From: Pandoraea norimbergensis
GTDB taxonomy: Bacteria; Pseudomonadota; Gammaproteobacteria; Burkholderiales; Burkholderiaceae
Reading direction: 5' to 3'
Length of the DNA stretch: 64,000 nucleotides
Assembly (NCBI RefSeq): GCF_001465545.3
Contig: NZ_CP013480.3
Span: forward strand, 3,348,001-3,412,000
This document shows positions 8,434 through 18,100 of this stretch, one piece after another. The notes beneath the pieces are model-generated. The model saw only the letters and a program-made list of their open reading frames with translations, ran no database searches and had not been told where the DNA came from. Positions within the stretch are counted from its first letter, which is position 1. Each line of letters starts with the position of its first letter. The translations under genes and the position numbers were made by a program.

Positions 8434-8886
8434 TTAGGCGTGCTCGCCCAGGACCGAGATGGTCACATCGACGACGACGTCGGTGTGCAGCGCGACCTGA
8501 ACCGGGAAATCGCCCACGGTCTTCAGCGGGCCATTCGGCAGACGCACTTGCATCTTCTCGATCTTGAAGCCTTGAGCAGCCAGGGCTTCAGCGATGTCGT
8601 GGTTGGTGACCGAACCGAACAGACGGCCGTCAACACCCGACTTCTGCGTGATTTGCACGGTCAGACCCGACAGCTTTTCGCCTTCGGCTTGTGCACCGGC
8701 CAGCTTCTCAGCAGCAGCCTTTTCCAGTTCGGCGCGGCGAACTTCGAATTCGGCGATCGCGTCCTTCGTGGCACGGCGAGCCTTCTTGTTCGGGATCAGG
8801 AAGTTACGTGCGAAACCATCCTTGACCTTCACGATGTCGCCCAGGTTACCCAGGTTGACGACTTTTTCCAGCAGAATCACTTGCAT
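8434..8886 (-). CDS. rplI: 50S ribosomal protein L9
   Basis: A 150-residue protein with the L9 N-terminal domain ([17 protein letters not shown], then [13 protein letters not shown]), a long connecting helix and a C-terminal domain. L9 bridges ribosomes and helps keep reading frame. Last gene of the rpsF operon, 27 bases after rpsR. Confidence 0.97.
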   Translation of the reverse strand: MQVILLEKVVNLGNLGDIVKVKDGFARNFLIPNKKARRATKDAIAEFEVRRAELEKAAAEKLAGAQAEGEKLSGLTVQITQKSGVDGRLFGSVTNHDIAEALAAQGFKIEKMQVRLPNGPLKTVGDFPVQVALHTDVVVDVTISVLGEHA

Positions 8887-8913
8887 TATCTATTCTCCTT
8901 CGTCGACTGGCGA

Positions 8914-9195
8914 TTAAGCACCGTGCAGATCGGTGTACGGCAGCAGCGCCAGGAAACGCGCGCGCTTGATAGCCGTATCGAGTTGGCGCTGGTAGTGCGC
9001 CTTGGTGCCCGTCAGGCGAGCCGGGGTGATCTTGCCGTTGTCGCCGATGAAGTCCTTCAGCGTTTCGACATCCTTGTAATCGATCTGCTCGACACCGGCA
9101 ACGGTGAAGCGGCAGAACTTCTTGCGCTTGAACAGCGGGTTTTGCTGTTGGCGACGGCGATCAAACTTCTTGTTTTTACCGTTAGGACGCGGCAT
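8914..9195 (-). CDS. rpsR: 30S ribosomal protein S18
   Basis: A 93-residue S18 with the diagnostic [17 protein letters not shown] and [14 protein letters not shown]18 binds S6 and sits on the platform of the small subunit. Start placed at the ATG at 9195 ([10 protein letters not shown]), two bases after the priB stop; a TTG three codons earlier would overlap priB. Confidence 0.96.
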   Translation of the reverse strand: MPRPNGKNKKFDRRRQQQNPLFKRKKFCRFTVAGVEQIDYKDVETLKDFIGDNGKITPARLTGTKAHYQRQLDTAIKRARFLALLPYTDLHGA

Positions 9196-9197
9196 GT

Positions 9198-9500
9198 TCA
9201 ACAATCCTTTTCAAACTCTTGCAATGCTGTGATGTGAAACACCAGGGTTCGGCTATTGCGATGCTTCTTGGCGAGGAACCCAGCCCACTGAGCCGGTTTC
9301 TCGAGTCCCAATGCCATCACTTTGGCACTGATGGGACCGATCGCAACTGCCGGAATCGAGAACTCGACCTGGCGGGCAATGCCCGCTTCTTCGGTTGTTC
9401 CCGCATGGGCCAGAGTCACGTCGATCACGGGAAGCCCGGCTGGGGTATAGCGCAGCGTGCCGATTTCGACGATGCTGGCTTCTAGCCGTAAGCGATTCAC
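9198..9500 (-). CDS. priB: Primosomal replication protein N (PriB)
   Basis: A 100-residue OB-fold protein matching Pri[21 protein letters not shown] at the start and [16 protein letters not shown] near the end. It binds single-stranded DNA and helps PriA reload DnaB at stalled forks. Its place between rpsF and rpsR is the classic arrangement in beta- and gammaproteobacteria and supports the call. Confidence 0.93.
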   Translation of the reverse strand: MNRLRLEASIVEIGTLRYTPAGLPVIDVTLAHAGTTEEAGIARQVEFSIPAVAIGPISAKVMALGLEKPAQWAGFLAKKHRNSRTLVFHITALQEFEKDC

Positions 9501-9546
9501 GCGGTCGATGGTTCCAATGGCGCCCTGATGCGTTCCGGTGCGCTAA

Positions 9547-9924
9547 TTACGAAGCGGCAGCTTCCGTGACGGGCGTCGCGGCAGCCTTCTTGGCTTCTTC
9601 GCGGGCCACTTCCTTCATCATCGGCGACGGGGCGGTCTCGGCCTTCTTCATGCGAACCACGAGGTGGCGCAGAACGGCGTCGTTGAACTTGAATGCATGT
9701 TCCAGTTCGTCCAGGGTGTCCTGGTCGCACTCGATGTTCATGCAAACGTAGTGAGCCTTGGCCAGCTTCTCGATCATGTAAGCCAGTTGACGACGGCCCC
9801 AGTCTTCGACGCGATGGATCTGACCAGCCTTGGCCGTCACCATGCCGCGATAGCGTTCGATCATCGCAGGCACTTGCTCGCTTTGATCGGGGTGAACAAT
9901 AAATACGACTTCGTAGTGACGCAT
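9547..9924 (-). CDS. rpsF: 30S ribosomal protein S6
   Basis: A 125-residue S6 beginning [19 protein letters not shown], with the [16 protein letters not shown] segment. The tail after about residue 100 is a charged and Ala-rich extension common in this group. It has a strong AAGGAGCT ribosome site and a consensus promoter upstream, and is first in the operon rpsF-priB-rpsR-rplI. Confidence 0.96.
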   Translation of the reverse strand: MRHYEVVFIVHPDQSEQVPAMIERYRGMVTAKAGQIHRVEDWGRRQLAYMIEKLAKAHYVCMNIECDQDTLDELEHAFKFNDAVLRHLVVRMKKAETAPSPMMKEVAREEAKKAAATPVTEAAAS

Positions 9925-9990
9925 ATGTAGCTCCTTTTGGAAATAGCCGCCTGAGCGTCAGATCAGTGCAGCAAGGTTGCAGAACTCGCG

Positions 9991-10019
9991 ATTATAGCCA
10001 CTTTCCCGAGACTGTTCAA
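9991..10019 (-). promoter_or_regulatory. Sigma70 promoter of the rpsF operon
   Basis: On the minus strand TTGAAC (complement of 10014-10019) is followed after 17 bases by TATAAT (complement of 9991-9996). Transcription should start near 9984 and give a leader of about 60 nt before rpsF. Confidence 0.85.
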
Positions 10020-10100
10020 GAACGGGCGGTAAACCGCCGCGCTCTCACTGCCCCCCGCCCACCCGCCGGCTGGACATCATTGGAATGTCAGGGTGCGGCG

Positions 10101-13100
10101 TCAGTCGTACGCTGTCTGGCGATTCCACGGGGTATGTCCCGGGGTATAGCGCTGATATAGCGTACCGCCATCCAGAAAATCGCCGACGCGCACGCGTTGC
10201 GCCGGATTATGCGTGTACGCCAACAAACCGATCAGGTGTTCGAGCGAGGAGGCATGCCCCACCACGCGGGCAACCGCGTCCGACCCGGTTTGCCCCAGCA
10301 ACTCGCTAACCTCCATGACGAGCCCGTCGTACACGATCCGATCACGCGCCAGCAGCGTGTCGCGCGGCGTGTTGGTGTCCCGCATGACGGCGTCCCACGC
10401 GAGCTCGCCCTGCGCCACGACGTCGTCCATGCCCTCGATATCCGCCAGCGCGTCCTGAGCGGGCAACGCCGGCATGTAACCGGCATAAAGACTGGGGCCG
10501 GCGCTCACCAGCGAATCGCTCGTTCGCAGTGAGGCGTGGCTCACTTCGTGCAGCAGTGTCGACGCCATGACCTCCCGAGAATACCCGGCCAGCGACGAGG
10601 TATCGAAGCCGATGACCGGCCGCCCCAGATGCGGGATCAGATCGGCCTGTTCCAACGCACCGGCCAGCGCCTCGGCGATGGACCCATCGGTATTCTCCAT
10701 CACACCGATGACGTCCCGACGCCGCGCTGAAGCCAGTTGCAGCCCGGTGTCCAAACGATGCAAGGCGTTGCGCAACGCGTCGGCAAGCGCCGGCGCGCTA
10801 CCCGGCACAAAGCGCTCGAGCACGGCCAGTACGTCGGCGGACAGCGGCGCGAGCAGCGCTGCGCGCGCATCGCCCAGCATCGCTTCAGCCCGCGAGAACA
10901 TGCTGTCGACGCGCGCCGTCAGCGTTGGCGTCTCAACGTCGCGCAAGCGACTCAGCATCGGTTGACCATTGACTTCGCGCACAGTCAACATGCCCTCCGA
11001 CATCCGTTGTGTGGCCTCAAATCTGGCGACGTCCTGAGGTGTCATGCGCCCCAGCGCCACACTGAACGCTCTGTTGCTGTTTGGCGGAATGGTGAAACGG
11101 TACGCACGGTGGCGGGTCATCACAACGCCAAAACTCTCGCCTGTCGCGTCGATCGCCTCCGCATAGGGAAGTGCCATCTGAATCTCAACGGTATCTTCCA
11201 GAACCCGTCGCCCCTGGCTCGGCCGCGGTTGGGCAGCGATTGCCGCACGCAGCCGCATTCGCCGTCGCACATGCTCGGCATCGCGAATGTCGTCCAGCTC
11301 GACGTGAAACGCGACGCGCACATGCCCACTCAGTGGCAGCGCCGTGCCCACTGGCTGAAGCCCGGCTTTCAGCCTGCCGATTTCTCGCGATGGCGCGGTC
11401 GGCCCAAGCCCTCCTGCACGCCACATGATGGCGTTCCCCACAAGCCAATAGTCGTCGTGAATGCCTGCCGTCGGCCATTCGACACGCGTCGCGCGCACCG
11501 CGACATCATTGAGATCGATCCGTTGCCACCGGCCGTTGAGGTCGCGCCTGCGGCACTCGGGAGACCCTGCGAATTGAGGTGTTTGAATGCGCAGTTCGGG
11601 TTGTCCGATCAGGACGTCACATGCCGTCAGCAGCGACGGTGGCGCACGACGTACCCGCGCACCGGCCACCGGCGCAACGCACGGGGCAGATTCGCGCGGC
11701 GCTTCGATGCGCCCGTCGTGCGACGCGACGTTCTCTTGCCTGCCCCGCGTGAGCCGGTCCGCATCATCGATGCCGAGCCATGGGCCATAAGCTTTCCCCG
11801 TGTGCGGATTCGCGAGACGTACGCCCTCCCCGTCATGCCGAACTACGACGTGCTCGCGCTCACCCAGACTGGCAAGCGCCAGCGTCTCGCCGCCGCCCAA
11901 ACCCGCACCGCTCGCACGCAACTCACCCGCCTGCGCAGGTGACACATACCAGACCCCATCCCGATGCAGGAAGACAGCGCCGCGATCCGCATCACGCCCC
12001 CACCGATCGGCCACGCGCGAAAGAAGCGGCAGACTGCCGATACGCATCAACCAGCGACGCCCGAATCCCGGCAGACGAAGCATGCCCCTCACACCGAGTT
12101 CCACACCCGGGTCGGCAAATCGTGCGAGCGCCACGCCGGTGTGTTTGAACTGCGCATTGGCGACGTCGATGGCGACGGACACCGCCGGGTCGGACAACAC
12201 ACGTGTAAATCCCCCCGCCAGACCGGCACGGCGAACGACATTCTGCGAGACCTCTTCAAGCACGGCCCCGACCAGCGTCCTGCTCACCTGCAACACCGCC
12301 CTCTCGGCCATCACCGCCGCGTGTACCAGCGGAATGGCGCTGGCAACATCGATGCCGCAGTCGAGCAACGCAATGCGGTAACTCCCCGACGTCACGTCAT
12401 CAACGCAGTTATAGAACGGAATAAAACCGAGCACCGCACGTCGGACAGCCTCCCGATGCGCTTCGGTCGGCGTCTTGCCGTAAGCCCCGTCCCTGAATGC
12501 CTTTAGCCGCGCACCGAACTCCCGGGCCACGGCAAGCGTCGGTGACTCGTGCGGCGTGTCTGCCTCCGGCGCGATCGTACGGTACGTAGCCATATCGCCT
12601 TGCGTGAGCTTCGGCGCACCTTCCGCCGGACCGAAGAGCGTTTCTGGCGAAGCCCGCAGCCACGCTTCGGTACGTCCGTCATAGGCCGAGATTCTCAACG
12701 CCGACAGCGTCACTGCGAAGTGCCGTGTTATCCCGCCCATCGTGGCATCGACGAACACCACATTCGTCGCTTCCCTATTGACGATTTCCGTCCGGGGCTC
12801 GCCGACAAAATGTCGCCGCGTATTGGAACTCGCAGCGGCCAAAGGCACGATCATCTTCACGCTGGGCACACGGATCTGCCACGCTCCGCACGTCCAATGG
12901 CGAAAATCGTCCGGCGAAAGCGCCCTCACCAGCCCCTCAAGCGCGGGCAGCAGAATCGTGTCCCGGGCATGTTTCACACTGGCAGCGAACTCGGCGTCAA
13001 AGCGCTCCGTGAGCCCATCGGAATCAAGCCCTGCGTTGCGCAATCGCTCGCTCAGTTCGGGGTCGATACGGTCGATGTCGTCCATGCAGCCATCGAGAAT

Positions 13101-14861
13101 CAGGTCTTCCATGGCAATCGGATCACCGGGCTTGACGCAGTCTCCACGCATCGCCCTGAGCAACTTCGCGCCCGCCTTCACAAGCAGCCGCGAAGCGCTG
13201 TTCTGAATACTCGGCGGCCCTTCGTCAACGGCGAAGTACACCGATTCGTCCTCCGGCAGCTGCTTGGCTAGTTCGCGCGACAGTATCGCCTTGCGCGTTG
13301 GCAACTCACCGCGCAATGCCTCCATGCCATTGGCAACCGGCGCGCCGAAAACCGGATGCATGCGCTCGTCGAACGCGTCGATAGCCGACTGCATGGCAGT
13401 CGCGACGGGTAAGCCTGCATCTCGCAGGTCGATTAGTCCCTGTGCGTGGGCATGAAGCAGAATCGGCTCGGCATTGATATGGAAAAACGTTTCGATGGCC
13501 GTGCCGTTGTCGTTGGCGCTCTCGATCGCACTCTCGTAAGCCGTCATGGCCAACGCTGTCAATTCCGGCGGCGACATCTGCCAGGCGTCCGGCCCGGCCA
13601 TCGTCATGCCGATGCGGGTAAGCGCCCACGGCAAATCGCCCACTCGCATCGTGCCCATGCTGCCGTGCAGGCCGAGCGTCGGATCGATCAGCGCCCCCAC
13701 CGTCCGATACACCCACGAACGCGCATCGCCAAGGTCCCAGCGCTCGCTGCCAAATACCCAGTCACCAAGCCGCGCCCGCAGCAAGTGAGCGTCGGGCACA
13801 CCCACCGCGAACGTACTTTCGCCATTTCGGGCATCACGCTCGATTTCGCAAGTTTGCCGCTGATGATCGGGATGCAGCCAGGTCAGCCACTGTCTGCGCA
13901 GCGACGCAGGAATCATCGTCGGATCGTCGCCGTGTACCGGCCAGATCATCGCCGTCAGTACGCGTACGAAGGTCGCCTGAACAAACGTCGGGTCGTCTTG
14001 CATGGACGACCAACGAGCGCCATATCCCAACGAAATACCCGCGCGGGTGACCAATGCGTCAAAGGCCGTCGAAACGAAGTTCGCAGCGTCCCACGGCGAG
14101 CGATTGGGCTCGGCGGCCGGTCGCAGGCAACGATATAGCGTGAGCAACGCCGACTCGCGCGTTTTCAACCGATCGGCACTTTCGCCCGCCGTCGCCTCGC
14201 CGCAGAATTCCGTCAGAAATGCGGCGAACGGGGGGCCATCGAGAAAATCGGTCAGGTTGCCGCGACTGAGCCAGTCTTGACTCAGCAGCGACGCGGCCCC
14301 TGCGGTGACGATGGTGTCGTTGGCGCCTGCCGCACGAAGTGCGCGCGGCACACGGGGCCCTTGGGGTGGATGCGTCGGCCGGGTAAGCGTTGCCGCATCA
14401 CCGGGCATCTCGCCCAGCAGGCGCGAAACGGACACTGATGGCACCGTGGCAGTCACTGTGGCAGGCAGGTAGCGCTGGCGTATGGCCATATCGAAATCGC
14501 TGTTGACGGACGCCCCGTCGCGCGATCTGGCGCTGCCACGGTAACTCGGCATGCTGCGCGCCACCACCACTGGGCAAGCAACACTCAGCAGTGCCGCCCC
14601 CATAAGTAACGTCTTCCACCCCTCCGATCTGGCCGTATCAGTGGTGGCCCGCACGCGCGCCGATACGGCCGGGGGCGCAAGCGATGCCGGTGACGCGGGC
14701 ACGCGCGCGGTGCGCATGGGCTTCACCCATCGCAAACTTGCCGTCCAGGTCTGGGCCCCACGGTGTTGTCCGATATGGCGAAGCGCGTCGGCAGCGCCGC
14801 CCGCATGAGCCCGCCTTGGCTGACGTGAATGGCTTCGCGTGTGAAACGACGACTTTTGCAT
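10101..14861 (-). CDS. Giant protein with HExxH metallopeptidase-like C-terminus (paralogue A)
   Basis: A 1586-residue protein I do not recognise as a named family. It shares long conserved blocks with the divergent gene at 15108-20021. Visible parts: an Arg/Ser-rich head of about 80 residues; a hydrophobic stretch near residues 82-100 (WKTLLMGAALLSVACPVVV) that could be an export signal or membrane anchor; a long, mostly helical central region with a block MEDLILDGCMDD near 583; a GFIPFYNC block near 816 rich in conserved Cys; and a C-terminal HEVSH at 1438-1442 with Asp seven residues later, followed by LYAG. HExxH plus a nearby Asp recalls aspzincin (M35-like) peptidases; large effector or toxin proteins in related bacteria also have this size. 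The ATG at 14861 is preferred over 14942 for its GAGAG site. No immunity or secretion gene is adjacent. Function is inference. Confidence 0.8.
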   Translation of the reverse strand: MQKSSFHTRSHSRQPRRAHAGGAADALRHIGQHRGAQTWTASLRWVKPMRTARVPASPASLAPPAVSARVRATTDTARSEGWKTLLMGAALLSVACPVVVARSMPSYRGSARSRDGASVNSDFDMAIRQRYLPATVTATVPSVSVSRLLGEMPGDAATLTRPTHPPQGPRVPRALRAAGANDTIVTAGAASLLSQDWLSRGNLTDFLDGPPFAAFLTEFCGEATAGESADRLKTRESALLTLYRCLRPAAEPNRSPWDAANFVSTAFDALVTRAGISLGYGARWSSMQDDPTFVQATFVRVLTAMIWPVHGDDPTMIPASLRRQWLTWLHPDHQRQTCEIERDARNGESTFAVGVPDAHLLRARLGDWVFGSERWDLGDARSWVYRTVGALIDPTLGLHGSMGTMRVGDLPWALTRIGMTMAGPDAWQMSPPELTALAMTAYESAIESANDNGTAIETFFHINAEPILLHAHAQGLIDLRDAGLPVATAMQSAIDAFDERMHPVFGAPVANGMEALRGELPTRKAILSRELAKQLPEDESVYFAVDEGPPSIQNSASRLLVKAGAKLLRAMRGDCVKPGDPIAMEDLILDGCMDDIDRIDPELSERLRNAGLDSDGLTERFDAEFAASVKHARDTILLPALEGLVRALSPDDFRHWTCGAWQIRVPSVKMIVPLAAASSNTRRHFVGEPRTEIVNREATNVVFVDATMGGITRHFAVTLSALRISAYDGRTEAWLRASPETLFGPAEGAPKLTQGDMATYRTIAPEADTPHESPTLAVAREFGARLKAFRDGAYGKTPTEAHREAVRRAVLGFIPFYNCVDDVTSGSYRIALLDCGIDVASAIPLVHAAVMAERAVLQVSRTLVGAVLEEVSQNVVRRAGLAGGFTRVLSDPAVSVAIDVANAQFKHTGVALARFADPGVELGVRGMLRLPGFGRRWLMRIGSLPLLSRVADRWGRDADRGAVFLHRDGVWYVSPAQAGELRASGAGLGGGETLALASLGEREHVVVRHDGEGVRLANPHTGKAYGPWLGIDDADRLTRGRQENVASHDGRIEAPRESAPCVAPVAGARVRRAPPSLLTACDVLIGQPELRIQTPQFAGSPECRRRDLNGRWQRIDLNDVAVRATRVEWPTAGIHDDYWLVGNAIMWRAGGLGPTAPSREIGRLKAGLQPVGTALPLSGHVRVAFHVELDDIRDAEHVRRRMRLRAAIAAQPRPSQGRRVLEDTVEIQMALPYAEAIDATGESFGVVMTRHRAYRFTIPPNSNRAFSVALGRMTPQDVARFEATQRMSEGMLTVREVNGQPMLSRLRDVETPTLTARVDSMFSRAEAMLGDARAALLAPLSADVLAVLERFVPGSAPALADALRNALHRLDTGLQLASARRRDVIGVMENTDGSIAEALAGALEQADLIPHLGRPVIGFDTSSLAGYSREVMASTLLHEVSHASLRTSDSLVSAGPSLYAGYMPALPAQDALADIEGMDDVVAQGELAWDAVMRDTNTPRDTLLARDRIVYDGLVMEVSELLGQTGSDAVARVVGHASSLEHLIGLLAYTHNPAQRVRVGDFLDGGTLYQRYTPGHTPWNRQTAYD
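10536..10550 (-). other. HEVSH zinc-site motif of paralogue A
   Basis: Codons for HEVSH in the context LLHEVSHASLRTSD. The aligned motif in paralogue B is LLHEISHATVASSD, so both His, the Glu, the Ser-His and the Asp at +7 are conserved. Confidence 0.7.
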
Positions 14862-15107
14862 GTTGACTCTCGGTTGACGGTGCCGCCGGTCAATCCGGCC
14901 GACACCCAGCGCGTCATCATGCGTGTCATCGCAGTGCATCATTTCTTGGATCGGACGAGGCGTTACTGACCTTGACGGGGTGATCGGACAAATCCCCGCG
15001 TGACGCCGTCAATTGCCGAACTGGCAGGATCACAAACTTCACATGATGGCCTCGTGGGTGCTGGCCGGATCGGCCGATCCAGTACGCCACGCTTCATGTG
15101 AGGTCAT
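14862..15107. promoter_or_regulatory. Divergent control region of the giant paralogue pair
   Basis: These 246 bases separate the two start codons. A perfect 14-base palindrome GGATCGGCCGATCC lies at 15067-15080, 27 bases before the paralogue B start, and is a candidate operator. The GATCGGAC sequence also occurs near 14949 and 14983. No consensus sigma70 promoter was found, which would fit activator-dependent expression. Confidence 0.4.
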
Positions 15108-18100
15108 ATGTCCAAGGCATCTTCTTGTGCCACGCGTCTGACGGGATGTTCTCCGGGTTCAGGCACACCGCCGCACGCGCGCTCGCAACGCGCGCGACCG
15201 GTGTCAGGCAACGAAAACATGCAGCGCGTGGCGCACTTGCGCCGCAATCAACGTTGGCACGAAGACATCCAGTGCGTGCGGGGTCATGCCGCCACCGGGA
15301 AGGTGCAACTCAAGGCCCGGGGACGCGCCGGCGTCACCCCGCCACACTCACCGTCGGAAGCACCCTCTGAAGCACCGTCAGATAAAGCAGACGGGGCGCC
15401 ATGGAAGGCGTTGTTGATGAGTACCGCCCTGTTGATGGCCGCCTGCCCGCCGGGCGCCGCTGCACGCCCCCGCCACGCTCGCGATGCATCGTCAATGTCG
15501 CCCGCGACCGACGTGTTCACGGGCGCGCGCAGCGAGCTCATGACGACGGCGCCCCCCCGGATGGCGGGCCAATCCGTCACCGTCATGGCCGCGATGTCGC
15601 ACGCCGCAACACTGCGGGGTACGCAAGCGCTGACGGCAATGCCAACCGGGCCAGCCTCCACGTCCCCACTGTCCACCCAGCACCCCGGCATCGAATTCGA
15701 TTCCCCGGCGGCGACACCCGCCACCCTGCTTGACGACTGGCTCACGGCGGGCGACCTGAGCGTCTTTCTCGACGGGCCGTCGTTCGCCGATTTTGTCGCG
15801 ATGTTCGGCAACGGCACGCCCCCGGGCGACACTCGTGCATCGTTTCTGTGCGCGCTCTATCAGGCACTTGATCCGCAGGATATGCCGGGCTTCTCACCGT
15901 GGGATGCCTCAAATTTCAACCGCACGGCCACGGACGCATTCGGCAAGGAAGTCCGGGCCATCGACGCCCTGCTGCAACGCATCGCGCTGTCGTCGGGTTA
16001 CGGTTCGGCCGCCGCCTCGCATGCGGACCCCATTTTTCAGCAGGGCATGCTGGCCCGGTTGCTGCGCGCCATGATATTTCCCGACTTGCGCAATGCGAAC
16101 GATCGAATTCCAACGAAGCTTCGTACCCAATGGCTAACGTGGCTCCGACGTGATGATTTCAATGCGTCATGCGCGACTGGGGATGCCGGAAACGTCGATA
16201 GCGCTCGGAATGCAGATCAATTGCTCACACGTCTGGGCGACACGGTTTTCGCAGACGAGCGCAACGATCTAACGAAGGCAAAGTCGTGGGCTTACCGGCT
16301 GTTGGGCGCCTTGTTCGACCCGATCTTGGCCGTCGATGCAAACGCTCCCCCTGTGCGCGTGGGCAGCCTGCCTTGGGCATTGCAGCGAATCGGTATGCGC
16401 ATGACCGGCGCGAACGCGTGGCAGCTGAGCGCCGCTGAGTTGGTCACGACAGCCGCGACGGCTTACATGACGGCACTCGAACACGCGCCCGACGCACTCG
16501 TCGCATTTTTTCATGCGAATGCCGACGTCGTACTGCTGTTTGCGCATGCCACGGGCACCGTCGATTTGCGCGACGAGCAAGTCATGGCAGCGGCAGCATT
16601 GAAAGATGCGATGGATTTGTTCCACGTCCAGATGCGCGAATCGTTCGCGAACGATCACGCCGAGTGGCTCGACGCCTTGCAAGGCGAGCTGCCGACTCGC
16701 GCAGCAATACTGACGCGCGAACTTGCTGCACAGCTCCCGGAAGACGAGTCGGTGTACTTCACCGTTGCGCCGTTGCCAATTCTTTTCGAGACGACTCATT
16801 TGGGGAGACTTGTCACGGTCGCTGCGGAATTGTTCAGGACATTACGCGGCGACTGCGTACAGCGGGACGAGTATTCCGCCATGGAAGACCTGATTCTCGA
16901 CGGGTGCATGGATGACATACGTCGCATAGATGCCGCACTCGGCGAACGGCTGTGCGACGCACGACTCGATACCCAAGGCATCAATGCGCGCTTCGACGCC
17001 GAGTTCACTGCCGGTGTGACACACATTCGCGACGTGATTTTGCGGCCGGCGCTGGAGGCACTCACCAGCGGGCTCGCATCGGAAGATTTCCGGCACTGGA
17101 CATGCGGTACGTGGAAGATGCGCGTGCCCACCGTGAGGCTGCTTGAGCCGGGCGAATCGTCAAACGCCCACTCCTGTGCGTCTTGTGCGGGGGGGTTCTC
17201 CGAGGGCCAGTTCGCCGACACCGAAGCAACGCATACCGTTTTCGTCGTTACCACATTGGACGGCGTGACAAACCACTTCGTCGTCACGCTTTCACCGCTC
17301 AAGATCGAGCGATTCGATGGCGACACCGATGCTTGGCTGCTTACCTATCCTCGCAAACTGCTCGGCACGCAAGGTGATGATCCACCACAGCGTGCGCGCA
17401 ACGACATCGCACGATATCGGACGATCGCGCCTGCACCGGGCAAGCCGCACGAATCACCAACCCGAGCACTCGCAGCCGAATTCAGTGGCCGGCTGGAGGC
17501 ATTTCGGCGCGCCGCTTATGGCAAAACGCCGACCGAATCGCATCGGGAGTCCGTCCATCGGTTACTGCTCGGGTTCGTGCCCTTCCATAACTGCGCCGAC
17601 GACGTGCAAACCGGCAGCTATCGGCGAGCGTTGGTCGACTGCGGTATCGATGTTGTCGGCGCCATTCCATTGGCTTATGCCGCCATTACTGCGCAGAAGG
17701 CTACGTGGCAGGCGTCGCGTCTGCTGATGCAGGCCGCCCTCGACGATCTGTCGCACGGCGTCGCGCGCCGAGCCGGCTTGACCGGGGCGGCTCGTGTTGT
17801 CCCGCACTTGCTCGCGGAGCCAGCCGTGCTTGCCGCCGTCGATCTCGCCAACCTTCGCCTGACCCAGACAGGGTTGGCGGCGGTACGCTTCGTTGACCCG
17901 GGATTTGAGTTGGCAACGCGGGCAACGCTGCACTTGCCGGACTTTGCGCTGCGCCTTCGTGACAAGCTTCGCACCATGAAAATCACCGCGAGCGCGGCCA
18001 ACGCGTGGGCACGCGATGCCGAGGCCGCCGTGACCTATGTGCGCCATGCAGGGGTGTGGCAAGTGCCGCATGAACAGACCGAAGCCTTCAACGCCGCCGC

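Noticed and set aside
6650..8437. Open frame of about 595 codons opposite dnaB
   Set aside because: A shadow of dnaB; no start site or domain.
14862..14942. N-terminal extension of paralogue A to an ATG at 14942
   Set aside because: Weak ribosome site; the later ATG at 14861 has a better one. It remains possible.
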